Shown here: piece by piece, positions 1 to 7,728 of the stretch
Layout of the letters: every line of letters begins with the position of its first letter
Numbering within the stretch: the stretch's first letter is position 1
Origin: a virus
Strand: one strand, 5' to 3'
Virus record (IMG/VR): IMGVR_UViG_3300005613_000054
Location: 1 to 64,000 of that record
Length of the DNA: 64,000 nucleotides
Program-made: the position numbers and the translations under genes
Notes under the pieces: model-generated
Told to the model about the DNA's origin: nothing
The model's input: the letters and a program-made list of their open reading frames with translations, nothing else
Database searches by the model: none

Positions 1-2
1 AC

Positions 3-641
3 CTAGCAAACAGCACAATCTCCGGTACTTCCCTTGGTAGCAACCTACCAACTGCAACTTTTGCAACTTCTGGTACTGGTCTAAGTGGTAGTGCAACCTA
101 CAATGGTACTGGTTCTGCTACCTTCACCGTTACATCTAACGCAACTAGCGCGAACACCGCTTCTGCAATCGTTGCTCGTGATGGTTCTGGTAACTTTAGT
201 GCAGGCACAATTACTGCGGCACTAACTGGTAACGTAACTGGTAACGTAACTGGTAACTGTACTGGTTCTTCTGGTTCCTGTACTGGTAACTCTGCAACAG
301 CAACAACTGCTACAAACCAAAGTGGTGGTACTGTTAGTGCTACAACTGGTACTTTTAGCGGCAACGTTGATATCGGTAACGCAACTAGCGATACACTAAC
401 AATCACTGCTCGTGTTGATAGCGATATCGTTCCATCCACAAACAATGCTCGCGCATTGGGTGCAGATTCGCTACGTTGGTCGAACATCTACAGTAATGAC
501 TTGGACCTATCTAACGAAGGTAGCGTGAATGATTTCGACGGCACTTGGGGTTCTTACTTGATTCAGGAAGGCGAGGAAGATCTATTCATCCTCAACCGCA
601 GAAACGGTAAGAAGTACAAGTTCGTGCTTCAAGAAGTTTGA
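3..641 (+). CDS. Tail-fibre-like structural protein, 5' truncated by window edge
   Basis: The reading frame is open from the first bases to the stop at 639-641, so about 212 C-terminal residues are visible and the start lies outside the window. The first part is low-complexity Ser/Thr/Gly/Asn sequence with the repeat LTGNVTGNVTGN, which recurs in the proteins at 51527 and 56791. The last 60 residues form a compact domain (ALGADSLRW, DGTWGSYLIQEGE, NRRNGKKYKF) of the kind seen at the C-terminus of cyanophage tail-fibre-like proteins. A perfect T4-type late promoter follows at once. Role in host adhesion is inferred from repeat type and context. Confidence 0.75.
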   Translation, partial: LANSTISGTSLGSNLPTATFATSGTGLSGSATYNGTGSATFTVTSNATSANTASAIVARDGSGNFSAGTITAALTGNVTGNVTGNCTGSSGSCTGNSATATTATNQSGGTVSATTGTFSGNVDIGNATSDTLTITARVDSDIVPSTNNARALGADSLRWSNIYSNDLDLSNEGSVNDFDGTWGSYLIQEGEEDLFILNRRNGKKYKFVLQEV

Positions 642-648
642 AGCTTAT

Positions 649-656
649 TATAAATA
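649..656 (+). promoter_or_regulatory. T4-type late promoter TATAAATA
   Basis: Exact match to the T4 late promoter octamer, 23 bp upstream of the start at 679 and just after the preceding stop. T4-like phages read this element with the gp55/gp33 late sigma system. It implies late expression of the following genes. Confidence 0.75.
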
Positions 657-678
657 TAATCACGGAGATTAACAGACA

Positions 679-1278
679 ATGGCTTTTCACGGATCAGGTT
701 CGAATATTACGAACACAACCAGTGTAGCTGCTGGTAACTATGGTTCTGCTAACGCAGTTCCATCGATTACAGTTGATGCTAACCAAAGAATTAGTGCAAT
801 CAATACCAATGCGATCACACTAACTGCTGCTATCAACGCTAACGCTTCTGTTGGCGATATTGGTACTTACGCTTTCATGCAGCAATCCTCCGGTAACACC
901 CAGTACGCACCTGGTGCTACCCTAGCGGGTTCATCCTTGCGTTATTCTGACGCTACCGGTCGTATTCACACCACGACACCTGCTGGTAACTGGCGTTGTA
1001 TGGGTTATGACTCGGGTGCTGCCCTAGTCAACACCGGTACAGGTACTGGTTCTGGTTCAGGTTCGGGTACAATCAGTGGTACCCTACAAGGCGGTAACGT
1101 TCAAGGTAACACATCCGTTCAGGGTGGTAAAGGTTCCGGTGGATATGTTCCTACCAACCACCTTGGTGTTGGTGGTAACGTCGGTGGTAATGCTACCATT
1201 AACACTGTAACTGTTAACAGCATTACAGTTAACACCACTGTTGCATACTCTGCGACACTTTGGTTGCGCTATTCTTGA
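679..1278 (+). CDS. Gly/Thr/Asn-rich virion-associated protein, unknown
   Basis: 199 residues, extremely rich in Gly, Thr, Asn and Ser, with a polar tract around residues 120-135 (TGTGTGSGSGSG) and a beta-rich C-terminus (TINTVTVNSITVNTTVAYS). No catalytic motif or signal peptide is visible. It sits directly downstream of a perfect late promoter and of a tail-fibre-like gene, and its composition matches phage tail-fibre or tip proteins. The ATG at 679 follows a GGAGATTAA ribosome-binding stretch. I do not recognise a named family; a fibre or fibre-tip role is inference. Confidence 0.65.
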   Translation: MAFHGSGSNITNTTSVAAGNYGSANAVPSITVDANQRISAINTNAITLTAAINANASVGDIGTYAFMQQSSGNTQYAPGATLAGSSLRYSDATGRIHTTTPAGNWRCMGYDSGAALVNTGTGTGSGSGSGTISGTLQGGNVQGNTSVQGGKGSGGYVPTNHLGVGGNVGGNATINTVTVNSITVNTTVAYSATLWLRYS

Positions 1279-1301
1279 TATACAAAGGAGGAAATTAAGA
1301 A

Positions 1302-1694
1302 ATGTCTCACATCGTAGCAGCCCGCAATCCAAAGTGGGCAAACCCAGAACACAACATGATCGACATCGAGGTCGATTTTGAAGGTTATCCAGAAGAGTAT
1401 CTTCCATACACCTGCTCCCCAACTGATGTTGTAGAGCACTCCCGTACTCTATATGCTCAGGCAGTAAATGGTGACTACGGCACCATTGCTGAGTATGAAG
1501 ATTGGCTAAAATGGAACCCAGTAGATAAAACTACCATTGAAGTTTCTAATGAAAGTTTGGTTCAGATCCTCCTTGAGAAAGGTGTTCTGACTGACGCAGA
1601 AGTTGATACCATCTTGGTTGAAAAGACCGAGACTGTTGGTTTCTCAAGAAGCACTACAGACGGTACCAACCGTATTTGGAACGGCGTATATTGA
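1302..1694 (+). CDS. Conserved-looking hypothetical protein near tail fibres
   Basis: 130 residues, acidic, with no signal peptide or membrane segment. A strong ribosome-binding site (AAAGGAGG) precedes the ATG. The protein begins MSHIVAARNPKW and contains a predicted helical middle (NESLVQILLEKGVLTDAEVDTI) that resembles the short helical segments of tail-fibre assembly or attachment proteins. It is co-directional with the fibre genes and was probably transcribed with them from the late promoter at 649. Function not recognised. Confidence 0.6.
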   Translation: MSHIVAARNPKWANPEHNMIDIEVDFEGYPEEYLPYTCSPTDVVEHSRTLYAQAVNGDYGTIAEYEDWLKWNPVDKTTIEVSNESLVQILLEKGVLTDAEVDTILVEKTETVGFSRSTTDGTNRIWNGVY

Positions 1695-1700
1695 TATAAA

Positions 1701-2684
1701 ATGGCTGCTGATCAATCTGATAAGTGGCATCACTCAATGTGTCGTTATCTGGGTCTCGACTCGGATAACGACTTTTTATTTGGGATTATGCCTGGTGTCT
1801 GTCGCGAAGTAGTCGGCAGACGTGATTTTATGTACACCAACCCAGAATGTTTCAATTCTAAGTTAGTTTATTCTTTCACAGAGTATCACCATAGGAAGAT
1901 AAACAAATCTAAGTTTGTGAAGTCCTATTATGGTACGATGCCCTTTATGTGGGATCTAGGACTGATGGATTTGAGTAAGCAATATAAACCAGAAGGGTCA
2001 TTGTTCTTCTTACCAAGAGATGACCAAGTAACTATTAGAGAAGACGAATATAAAATTGTACAGGAGTGGATTAATTGGGCACCACGTCCTATCACATTCC
2101 TACTACCATGGCGTGAATGCGACATCTGGAAGAACTGGGATAAACTAACGCTGCCCAAGGATAGTCTGATCGTTCAGATGAGTGATCGTGTAAATAGACA
2201 GTTCATTTTATCAGACCTATTCTTGAGGCATGATAGTGTATACATTCCTTGGCCAGGTACTGATATCTACTATGCCGAATTCTTAGAGAAGAAAATTCAT
2301 ATCTACGATAGCATCAAGAGATATAGAACCAAAACTGATGACGAAGCAGAAAGACCAAATAATCCAGTAATCAGATTTTTGAAGTGGGGATATGATTATC
2401 TAAATAATACTCAGAAAGAATTTTTTCACTGGACTGAGAAGTGGAACGACATCGATGTGAATGATCGAAGATTTCTTACAACAAAAGTTCTGGGACTTGA
2501 TGCACTCAAATCACCAGAACAGTTGCGTGAGGATATGATTAAACAAGGTTTTCTACAATCTGACCTAGAATTTCACAGCACTGGGATGTATCAACAGTCC
2601 TATGAATGGTTGAAAAAGAAAACCGAAAAATTCGTAAATTCTAGTTGTAGCAGCACTTGTGCTACTATATACGACAAACTTTAG
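1701..2684 (+). CDS. Hypothetical protein, possibly glycosyltransferase-like
   Basis: 327 residues, no signal peptide, many aromatic residues. The stretch around residues 180-205 (VYIPWPGTDIYYAEFLEKK) resembles the C-terminal nucleotide-sugar half of GT-B-type glycosyltransferases, where a D-x-x-x-A-E-type signature follows a strand. The match is weak. It begins 7 bp after the previous gene, and its stop overlaps by 4 bp the stop of the convergent sugar cassette on the other strand, so a role with surface sugars is plausible but unproven. Confidence 0.5.
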   Translation: MAADQSDKWHHSMCRYLGLDSDNDFLFGIMPGVCREVVGRRDFMYTNPECFNSKLVYSFTEYHHRKINKSKFVKSYYGTMPFMWDLGLMDLSKQYKPEGSLFFLPRDDQVTIREDEYKIVQEWINWAPRPITFLLPWRECDIWKNWDKLTLPKDSLIVQMSDRVNRQFILSDLFLRHDSVYIPWPGTDIYYAEFLEKKIHIYDSIKRYRTKTDDEAERPNNPVIRFLKWGYDYLNNTQKEFFHWTEKWNDIDVNDRRFLTTKVLGLDALKSPEQLREDMIKQGFLQSDLEFHSTGMYQQSYEWLKKKTEKFVNSSCSSTCATIYDKL

Positions 2685-3028
2685 AATTGACGAAAGAAGT
2701 CTTTATCGTTCCAACCCTTATCATCGACGTAATGCATTGCTCTAGGCTTGCCGAAGAACAGTTGATGATAAGAAACTCCCCATTCTTTCAGTTGAGTTTC
2801 TGTTAATTCTCGCATATTTTCATCTGCTACCTGCTGATTGTTCTCTGCTCCAAGCATACCACGAGCAGTCATTAGGTAAATTGTAGCGCCACGATCATAG
2901 AGTTGATTGACGATGCTGATGCGGGACTTGATTGGTTGAGCATTTTCACAGTCTCCCGCCATTTCAGTACAAATAGTTCCGTCAATGTCGAAGCAGTAGA
3001 CTTCAGCGTTCGGATCAAGATCGAGCAT
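2681..3028 (-). CDS. HAD-superfamily phosphatase of the sugar cassette
   Basis: 115 residues. HAD motif I is clear: F-D-I-D-G-T with the nucleophile Asp14 and acid/base Asp16; motif II is the Thr of LMTARG, and VDDKG near the C-terminus supplies the acidic motif. The small size without a cap fits KdsC-like and capsule-sugar phosphatases. It is the last gene of a six-gene minus-strand cassette and overlaps the SIS gene upstream by 14 bp, implying translational coupling. Likely removes a phosphate from a sugar phosphate made by its neighbours; the exact substrate is inference. Confidence 0.75.
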   Translation of the reverse strand: MLDLDPNAEVYCFDIDGTICTEMAGDCENAQPIKSRISIVNQLYDRGATIYLMTARGMLGAENNQQVADENMRELTETQLKEWGVSYHQLFFGKPRAMHYVDDKGWNDKDFFRQF

Positions 3029-3488
3029 TAGGCAGTTTTGGAAGGACTACACCATTATACTCCATAAGGCGGTAGATTGTCCATAGGGCATTGACCTCAA
3101 ACTCGTGATAGGTATCAACATCAATTACAATAGTATCAATATCTTCACTGCTCACTCGTTCAGGTGCTAATACTAATACGGGCATAGCATAAGCATAAGT
3201 ATTAAGAATATCCACCATTTCAGATTGAGCACGACATGTAATAGCGATAATCAAATCACAATGTTGTGTAGCATAATCTAACCAGGGTTCTTTCCAGCAG
3301 TCATCACCACCTACTGCAGTCAGATGTACAGCATCAGGTGCAAAACAAAACTTACCCATGTGTCTGTTAATATCAGACGCCATGTGTTGAGCAATGGATA
3401 AGTTACCACCAGTACCAATTAAACATATCCTAGATGCTTGATTGAGCATCCAAGCACCACGTTCTAGATCAGCGTTTGTTAAGTTCAT
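3015..3488 (-). CDS. SIS-domain sugar isomerase (GmhA/KdsD-like)
   Basis: 157 residues, a single SIS domain. The glycine-rich phosphosugar loop GTGGNLSIAQHMASD near residues 25-40 corresponds to the GNGGSAADAQH loop of sedoheptulose-7-phosphate isomerase (GmhA). No CBS domains, unlike full-length KdsD. It overlaps the HAD gene downstream by 14 bp and the cytidylyltransferase upstream by 20 bp. Together these suggest aldose/ketose phosphate isomerisation feeding a nucleotide-activated sugar. The precise sugar cannot be read from sequence. Confidence 0.75.
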   Translation of the reverse strand: MNLTNADLERGAWMLNQASRICLIGTGGNLSIAQHMASDINRHMGKFCFAPDAVHLTAVGGDDCWKEPWLDYATQHCDLIIAITCRAQSEMVDILNTYAYAMPVLVLAPERVSSEDIDTIVIDVDTYHEFEVNALWTIYRLMEYNGVVLPKLPNARS

Positions 3489-4179
3489 GTTCGATTTCTT
3501 GGATGTGATGAGGTCTATCTACTGCTCTTACTTTACCACATTTTAGATCATATGGAATAACTTTATATTTTCCACAGAACCCAATAGTATCTAGTCCCTT
3601 CCAATATTCTACAAAAGTCATATCAAGATTGGGAAAGTCGCAGATAACATTCTTACGGTACACATATATTCCCAACTGGACAACTACATTTCTACAGATA
3701 ATATCTGGCGTCCTTACCATATGTGTGACTACACCATTATTGATTACCATCTTGACTACATCTTCATCTTCTACTTCATTTTCTTCCAACATCCTTGCTG
3801 CCTGCACCATATCACAATCATAAGTTACACTATACCAGATTAGAGCATCCAACCACCTAGGATCAGTCAGTGGTTCATCTCCTTGAAGATTAATAATGTA
3901 ATCACTTTCCAGAGTTTCAGATACTTCCGCGACTCGATGAGTGCATGTATAGTGAGTACCTGTGATTCGGGATTGGTATCCATTTATCTCACACAATCGT
4001 CTGATAATTTCATCTTCAGTAGCAATGATGATCTCATCAATATACTGAGACTGTTTAGCAATGTCTGCTACACGCAATACCATTTCTCGACCATTGATCT
4101 TCGCTAATGGTTTACCAGGAAATCTAGAAGATTTCATCCTGGATGGGATGATGCAAGTGATCTTCTTATTGTTTAACAT
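3469..4179 (-). CDS. KdsB/NeuA-like CMP-sugar synthetase (cytidylyltransferase)
   Basis: 236 residues from the chosen ATG at 4179, whose first codons overlap the end of the carbamoyltransferase gene by 14 bp; ATG 4188 is an alternative. The N-terminal CTP-binding signature IPSRMKSSRFPGKPL (residues 11-25) and LQGDEP (98-103) are typical of 3-deoxy-manno-octulosonate cytidylyltransferases, which make CMP-Kdo. Oddity: the usual S-G-T-D-R substrate signature is replaced by CTHR near residue 79-82, so the sugar may differ from Kdo. Works with the SIS and HAD genes next to it. Confidence 0.8.
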   Translation of the reverse strand: MLNNKKITCIIPSRMKSSRFPGKPLAKINGREMVLRVADIAKQSQYIDEIIIATEDEIIRRLCEINGYQSRITGTHYTCTHRVAEVSETLESDYIINLQGDEPLTDPRWLDALIWYSVTYDCDMVQAARMLEENEVEDEDVVKMVINNGVVTHMVRTPDIICRNVVVQLGIYVYRKNVICDFPNLDMTFVEYWKGLDTIGFCGKYKVIPYDLKCGKVRAVDRPHHIQEIEHELNKR

Positions 4180-5575
4180 ATTTTTCATTCCCAAAAAATA
4201 CACAATCAAGACCATCAACCATAGCACTATTTTTGTCGGAAGCAATAGGTTTGCCTCCTACATTTAGTGATGTATTGAGAAGTATTGGTAAACCAGTCTT
4301 CTCCTCAAATTTGGAGAGTAATCTATAAAATGAACTATTTGATGCCTCAGATACTGTCTGATGCCTACAAGTTCCGTCTACATGGGTGATAGGATCAAGA
4401 CCATCCACCAATACATTAGAATTATACAACATATAAGGACTGTCGTCAATATCAAAATACTTACTTGCTGCTTCTTTGATTACTGAAGCACCGAATGGTC
4501 TCCACCATTCTCGTTTCTTTACACGTTCGTTCAATATATCCTTACCATTGGGAATGGTTGGGTTCATCAAGATACTACGATTACCTAGAGCTCGTGGTCC
4601 TAATTCACCATGTCCTTGATACCATCCAATAATATGACCTTGTGCTAATAGTTCAGCAGCTTCATCTATTGTTTGGTCTGAAGGTTCTTCTGGTGCCCAA
4701 TCATCCTGGATATATGGAAAGTTAGGTATCTCAAAATCCTTACCCACAGCATATCTCAAAGCACCAATAGATAATCCACCATCATACACATGTGGTGGGA
4801 TGTATAGTTTATATTTCTTTCTTAGTTCTGTATTGATTACTGTGTTGAGCATCACACCACCAGAGCAAGCAATTAGTTTGTCTGGGTCAAACTTACTGAA
4901 GTAATCTAATTGAATAAGTTCACATGCTTTATGAACAGTAGCAACAAAGTCTTGGAAGTCTTTGTCCTTGCTTGTTGAACCTTTCTTGATCCACGGTTCA
5001 CATAAGTCAAGGATGTTATCTTGGTTGATTTGTGATGCTAACTCAAGGTCGGGAGTTCCATACGCTTGGAGACCCATAATCTTGCCGGGAAAGTCTACCT
5101 TAAGTCCTTTGAAATTGAGACAGTGACCGACGTAAGTTAGCATCTTGCCGATACCTAACTGTTTGTACCTAATCTTCTCATCAGGTGTGACGATTAGACC
5201 TGTATATCTACTACCATTGCCTCCACTACCACGTCCATCAAATACAGCATGTTGCTCAGCATTGCATAACGTACTGTGGAGATGTGCAGTGTGGTGATCT
5301 ATGCAAACTGAATCACCTTCGATAATAACATCCTCACCATTGTATGGTTTACGGACACGCTTACCAAATCTAACTCCACCTTTATCGGTGTAGCACAATC
5401 GATCTGGTTTGTCTATTCCCCAATCCTTTAGAGTTTGTTTATACCACTCATCATACGCTCCATGATGCTTAACACCTAGATGACGTTCTGATTTTCTATA
5501 CTTGAACTCACCATCAATAAGTGCAGCAATGCTGGTGTCGTGGGTAGCATCACCAATGCCTACAAATACAGTCAT
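4166..5575 (-). CDS. NodU/CmcH-family O-carbamoyltransferase
   Basis: 469 residues from the ATG at 5575 (a TTG three codons earlier is possible). The family signatures are all present: DATHDTSIAAL at the N-terminus, the metal-binding DHHTAHLHST, GHGELGPRALGNRSIL, WWRPFGASV, and NTSLNVGGKPI near the end. Such enzymes use carbamoyl phosphate and ATP to carbamoylate a sugar hydroxyl (NodU, NovN, TobZ). In this cassette the target is presumably the activated or polymer-linked sugar, a surface modification. Known from some marine phages. Confidence 0.88.
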   Translation of the reverse strand: MTVFVGIGDATHDTSIAALIDGEFKYRKSERHLGVKHHGAYDEWYKQTLKDWGIDKPDRLCYTDKGGVRFGKRVRKPYNGEDVIIEGDSVCIDHHTAHLHSTLCNAEQHAVFDGRGSGGNGSRYTGLIVTPDEKIRYKQLGIGKMLTYVGHCLNFKGLKVDFPGKIMGLQAYGTPDLELASQINQDNILDLCEPWIKKGSTSKDKDFQDFVATVHKACELIQLDYFSKFDPDKLIACSGGVMLNTVINTELRKKYKLYIPPHVYDGGLSIGALRYAVGKDFEIPNFPYIQDDWAPEEPSDQTIDEAAELLAQGHIIGWYQGHGELGPRALGNRSILMNPTIPNGKDILNERVKKREWWRPFGASVIKEAASKYFDIDDSPYMLYNSNVLVDGLDPITHVDGTCRHQTVSEASNSSFYRLLSKFEEKTGLPILLNTSLNVGGKPIASDKNSAMVDGLDCVFFGNEKYVKQ

Positions 5576-5580
5576 ACAAT

Positions 5581-6549
5581 TCAACTTATAAGTGATGAAA
5601 TATACTCAATTTCTGCATCAGTAAGTTCTGGATACAGTGGTAATGATAGAACTTCCTTTGATAATTTAGTCGCGTTTGGAAGTGGTGCGAATGTATATGG
5701 ATAATTTATTCGAGTTGGAATATCCCATTCTTCACGCAACTTATCACGTTCTGGTGTTTGAATAACAAACTTCTGCAACGCATGTGTATCAATATCTTTG
5801 ATTAGAACTTTATATTTACTTCGTGATCTCCAATACTCAGCAATTTCTTTTCGTCTATTTTGCCATTCATCCATATATTTCGTCTTTATCATCATCAAAG
5901 CACAGTCCCATTCAGACATTTTAGAATTGGTAGCTACGCTAGTATATTGTGGGTGGTGATGGTGGCGGAAGTTCTTAACGAACTCCATAAGTTCAGGGAT
6001 CTTAGAAGATATTGCACCACCATTACCATAGCAGGGCATATTCTTCATAGGATCAAATGACTTCGTGCAAATATCACCAACGCGGTTATATTTGTTCCCA
6101 CACCAATGCTGAGCACCGTCTTCTAAAATAATTCCATTCTGGCGTTGAATTGCTGCTCCATACATTCCAACAAGAACTACGAGATCTGTACTTTCTGCAT
6201 GGGCATCTTGCATGATCCCATACTCATCTACATCAACATATTTGATCTTACATCCAACTCGCATGAAGGCATTTTTAGTTGCAATGAATGAAAAAGCAGG
6301 AAGATATACTGTGTTGTTGTACTGTTCCTTATACCATTCTGCGACGATTTCAAGTGCTTGCGTACCATTATGGCACGTCAATGTTGGTTGTTGATTAACT
6401 GTAGACAACCAATCTTCAAACTGCTTCGTGTATGGTCCGAGCATATGTTGCCCGGTCGATAACACTTCGTCTGTGACCTCTAAGATTTCTTCTCGTAGGT
6501 TTTTATACTGCCGTTGTAAACCAGTGAAGGCGATCTTTGATCCATTCAT
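5581..6549 (-). CDS. DegT/DnrJ/EryC1/StrS-family sugar aminotransferase
   Basis: 322 residues, slightly short for the family. The PLP lysine is Lys169 within KSFDPMKNM, followed by the expected GNGGAI turn; Asp144 in LEDGAQHWC is the residue that pairs with the PLP pyridine nitrogen, and CHNGT (59-63) matches the phosphate-binding loop. These enzymes transfer an amino group onto keto-sugar nucleotides. It overlaps the SDR gene upstream by 47 bp and abuts the carbamoyltransferase downstream, so the product is probably an amino sugar made from the SDR product. Confidence 0.85.
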   Translation of the reverse strand: MNGSKIAFTGLQRQYKNLREEILEVTDEVLSTGQHMLGPYTKQFEDWLSTVNQQPTLTCHNGTQALEIVAEWYKEQYNNTVYLPAFSFIATKNAFMRVGCKIKYVDVDEYGIMQDAHAESTDLVVLVGMYGAAIQRQNGIILEDGAQHWCGNKYNRVGDICTKSFDPMKNMPCYGNGGAISSKIPELMEFVKNFRHHHHPQYTSVATNSKMSEWDCALMMIKTKYMDEWQNRRKEIAEYWRSRSKYKVLIKDIDTHALQKFVIQTPERDKLREEWDIPTRINYPYTFAPLPNATKLSKEVLSLPLYPELTDAEIEYISSLIS

Positions 6550-7465
6550 GATACTTTGCTAGTCCATCTTCTAGGTTGGTGAGTGGGTTATATCTTAGGT
6601 CTAGTATTGCCTTGTCTATACACAGGGCATCACGACTTGGGAACTTGTTGTCTTTTTCTTGGACAATAATCTCACCCCCACCAACAAGATCTGTAATGAT
6701 GTTTGCTGCGTCCAGTAAGGTTCTGCCCCATCCTCGCGTTATATTATACACCTCATTTGACCCGCTGTAAAGTGCTGCTAGAACAATTCCGTTAGCAGTA
6801 TCATCAACATAGGAAAAGTCTAACTTTTCTTTTGAACCATTCACTTTCAATGGTTTGCCTGTGAGTGCGTTAATCATGAACTTAGCAATCACACGATCAC
6901 CAACATCGCATGGACCATATACTGCTGATGGGCGGATGATATTATATTTCATCCCAAAACGTCGAGCATAATCTTTTACCATATTTTCTCCAGCATATTT
7001 CATAATAGCGTAGAGACCTTTTGGATTACATTCATAAGACTCTTTTGCAGGTCCGTTGAAATCGCCGTAGACCATTGATGAAGAGATATAAACTAACTTC
7101 CTATTCTTAGATAACTCAAGCACGTTTATAAGACCTTCCATCATAGTCTTAACGCCTTCTTGTGGGTTAATATCTACAGACTTCTGGCGAGGAAATGATG
7201 CTAGGTGAATAACAACATCTGGATCAAATTCAAATGCTTTGTATAACGCACTGAAGTCACAGATGTCGATATTTACTACATCAGCACTAAATGATTGTGT
7301 CCTTTCACCAATAAGATGGTACAACTCATTTTGAGGCACTGATCCATAGGTCGTACGATTATCGACTACTAGAACTTCATGATTCAGACTTTCTAGTTGT
7401 TGAACAACTTTGTGTCCGATGAATCCACATCCACCTGTAACTAAAACTTTCATGGGGGTTGACAT
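6503..7465 (-). CDS. Extended SDR: NAD-dependent nucleotide-sugar epimerase/dehydratase
   Basis: 320 residues. The Rossmann motif GGCGFIG (residues 11-17) and catalytic Tyr152/Lys156 (YAIMK), with Ser129-130 before them, define an extended short-chain dehydrogenase of the UDP-glucose 4-epimerase/dTDP-glucose 4,6-dehydratase group. Either ATG 7465 or ATG 7453 could be the start; the conserved fold begins at the second. First gene of the minus-strand sugar cassette; the next gene to the right diverges from it. Likely supplies a keto- or epimerised sugar nucleotide to the aminotransferase. Confidence 0.85.
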   Translation of the reverse strand: MSTPMKVLVTGGCGFIGHKVVQQLESLNHEVLVVDNRTTYGSVPQNELYHLIGERTQSFSADVVNIDICDFSALYKAFEFDPDVVIHLASFPRQKSVDINPQEGVKTMMEGLINVLELSKNRKLVYISSSMVYGDFNGPAKESYECNPKGLYAIMKYAGENMVKDYARRFGMKYNIIRPSAVYGPCDVGDRVIAKFMINALTGKPLKVNGSKEKLDFSYVDDTANGIVLAALYSGSNEVYNITRGWGRTLLDAANIITDLVGGGEIIVQEKDNKFPSRDALCIDKAILDLRYNPLTNLEDGLAKYHEWIKDRLHWFTTAV

Positions 7466-7487
7466 AATGACGTATCTTATGTATGAT
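7459..7487 (+). promoter_or_regulatory. Near-consensus sigma-70 promoter TTGACA-N17-TATGAT
   Basis: TTGACA at 7459-7464 and TATGAT at 7482-7487 with a 17 bp spacer, overlapping the 5' end of the divergent SDR gene. It places transcription start near 7494, which decides the start of the next small gene in favour of ATG 7515. Unlike the neighbouring promoter family it has a full -35 and no upstream dyad. Confidence 0.7.
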
Positions 7488-7514
7488 AACTCTGTCAGCG
7501 TTCAAGGGAACACT

Positions 7515-7688
7515 ATGCCGGTTAACTTAAAGGACACAGTAACATATAAAGGTGTTACAGGAGTTGTAGATTTCATTGATAAAGATTACTTTACAATTAC
7601 TGTAAACTACGCTGATCATAGGTCATTCAATACAAGGATGCTAGTCTACTGGGACACTAATTATACTGTCCACCAAACCACCCACTGA
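7515..7688 (+). CDS. Small SH3/KOW-like hypothetical protein
   Basis: 57 residues from the ATG at 7515, chosen because AAGGGA lies just upstream and because a near-consensus promoter would start transcription downstream of the alternative ATG at 7467. The sequence (DTVTYKGVTGVVDFIDKDYFTITV) has the alternating strand pattern of a small KOW/SH3-like barrel. It lies between the sugar cassette and the CobT-like gene, whose promoter dyad falls inside its 3' end. Function unknown. Confidence 0.65.
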   Translation: MPVNLKDTVTYKGVTGVVDFIDKDYFTITVNYADHRSFNTRMLVYWDTNYTVHQTTH

Positions 7689-7707
7689 CCTAGATATGAT
7701 GTATATT
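7653..7707 (+). promoter_or_regulatory. Dyad-type promoter, copy 1 (CobT-like gene)
   Basis: Dyad GACACT-aattat-ACTGTC at 7653-7670, then 31 bp to a -10 TATATT at 7702-7707. The CAC and CCACTG tract between them matches the other copies. Inverted CCTA/TAGG flank the -10. The CobT-like gene starts 21 bp downstream of the -10. The dyad lies inside the 3' end of the preceding ORF, so coding sequence also carries the element. Confidence 0.65.
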
Positions 7708-7728
7708 AGGCACATCTGAGACGAATTG

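Noticed and set aside
98-487. Long minus-strand ORF opposite the tail-fibre gene
   Set aside because: Complement of the low-complexity repeat coding region; Val/Pro/Ala-rich mirror of Thr/Gly/Asn codons, with no ribosome-binding site.
7467-7514. Earlier ATG for the small protein before the CobT-like gene
   Set aside because: It overlaps the near-consensus promoter spacer; ATG 7515 has an AAGGGA site and lies downstream of the predicted start.
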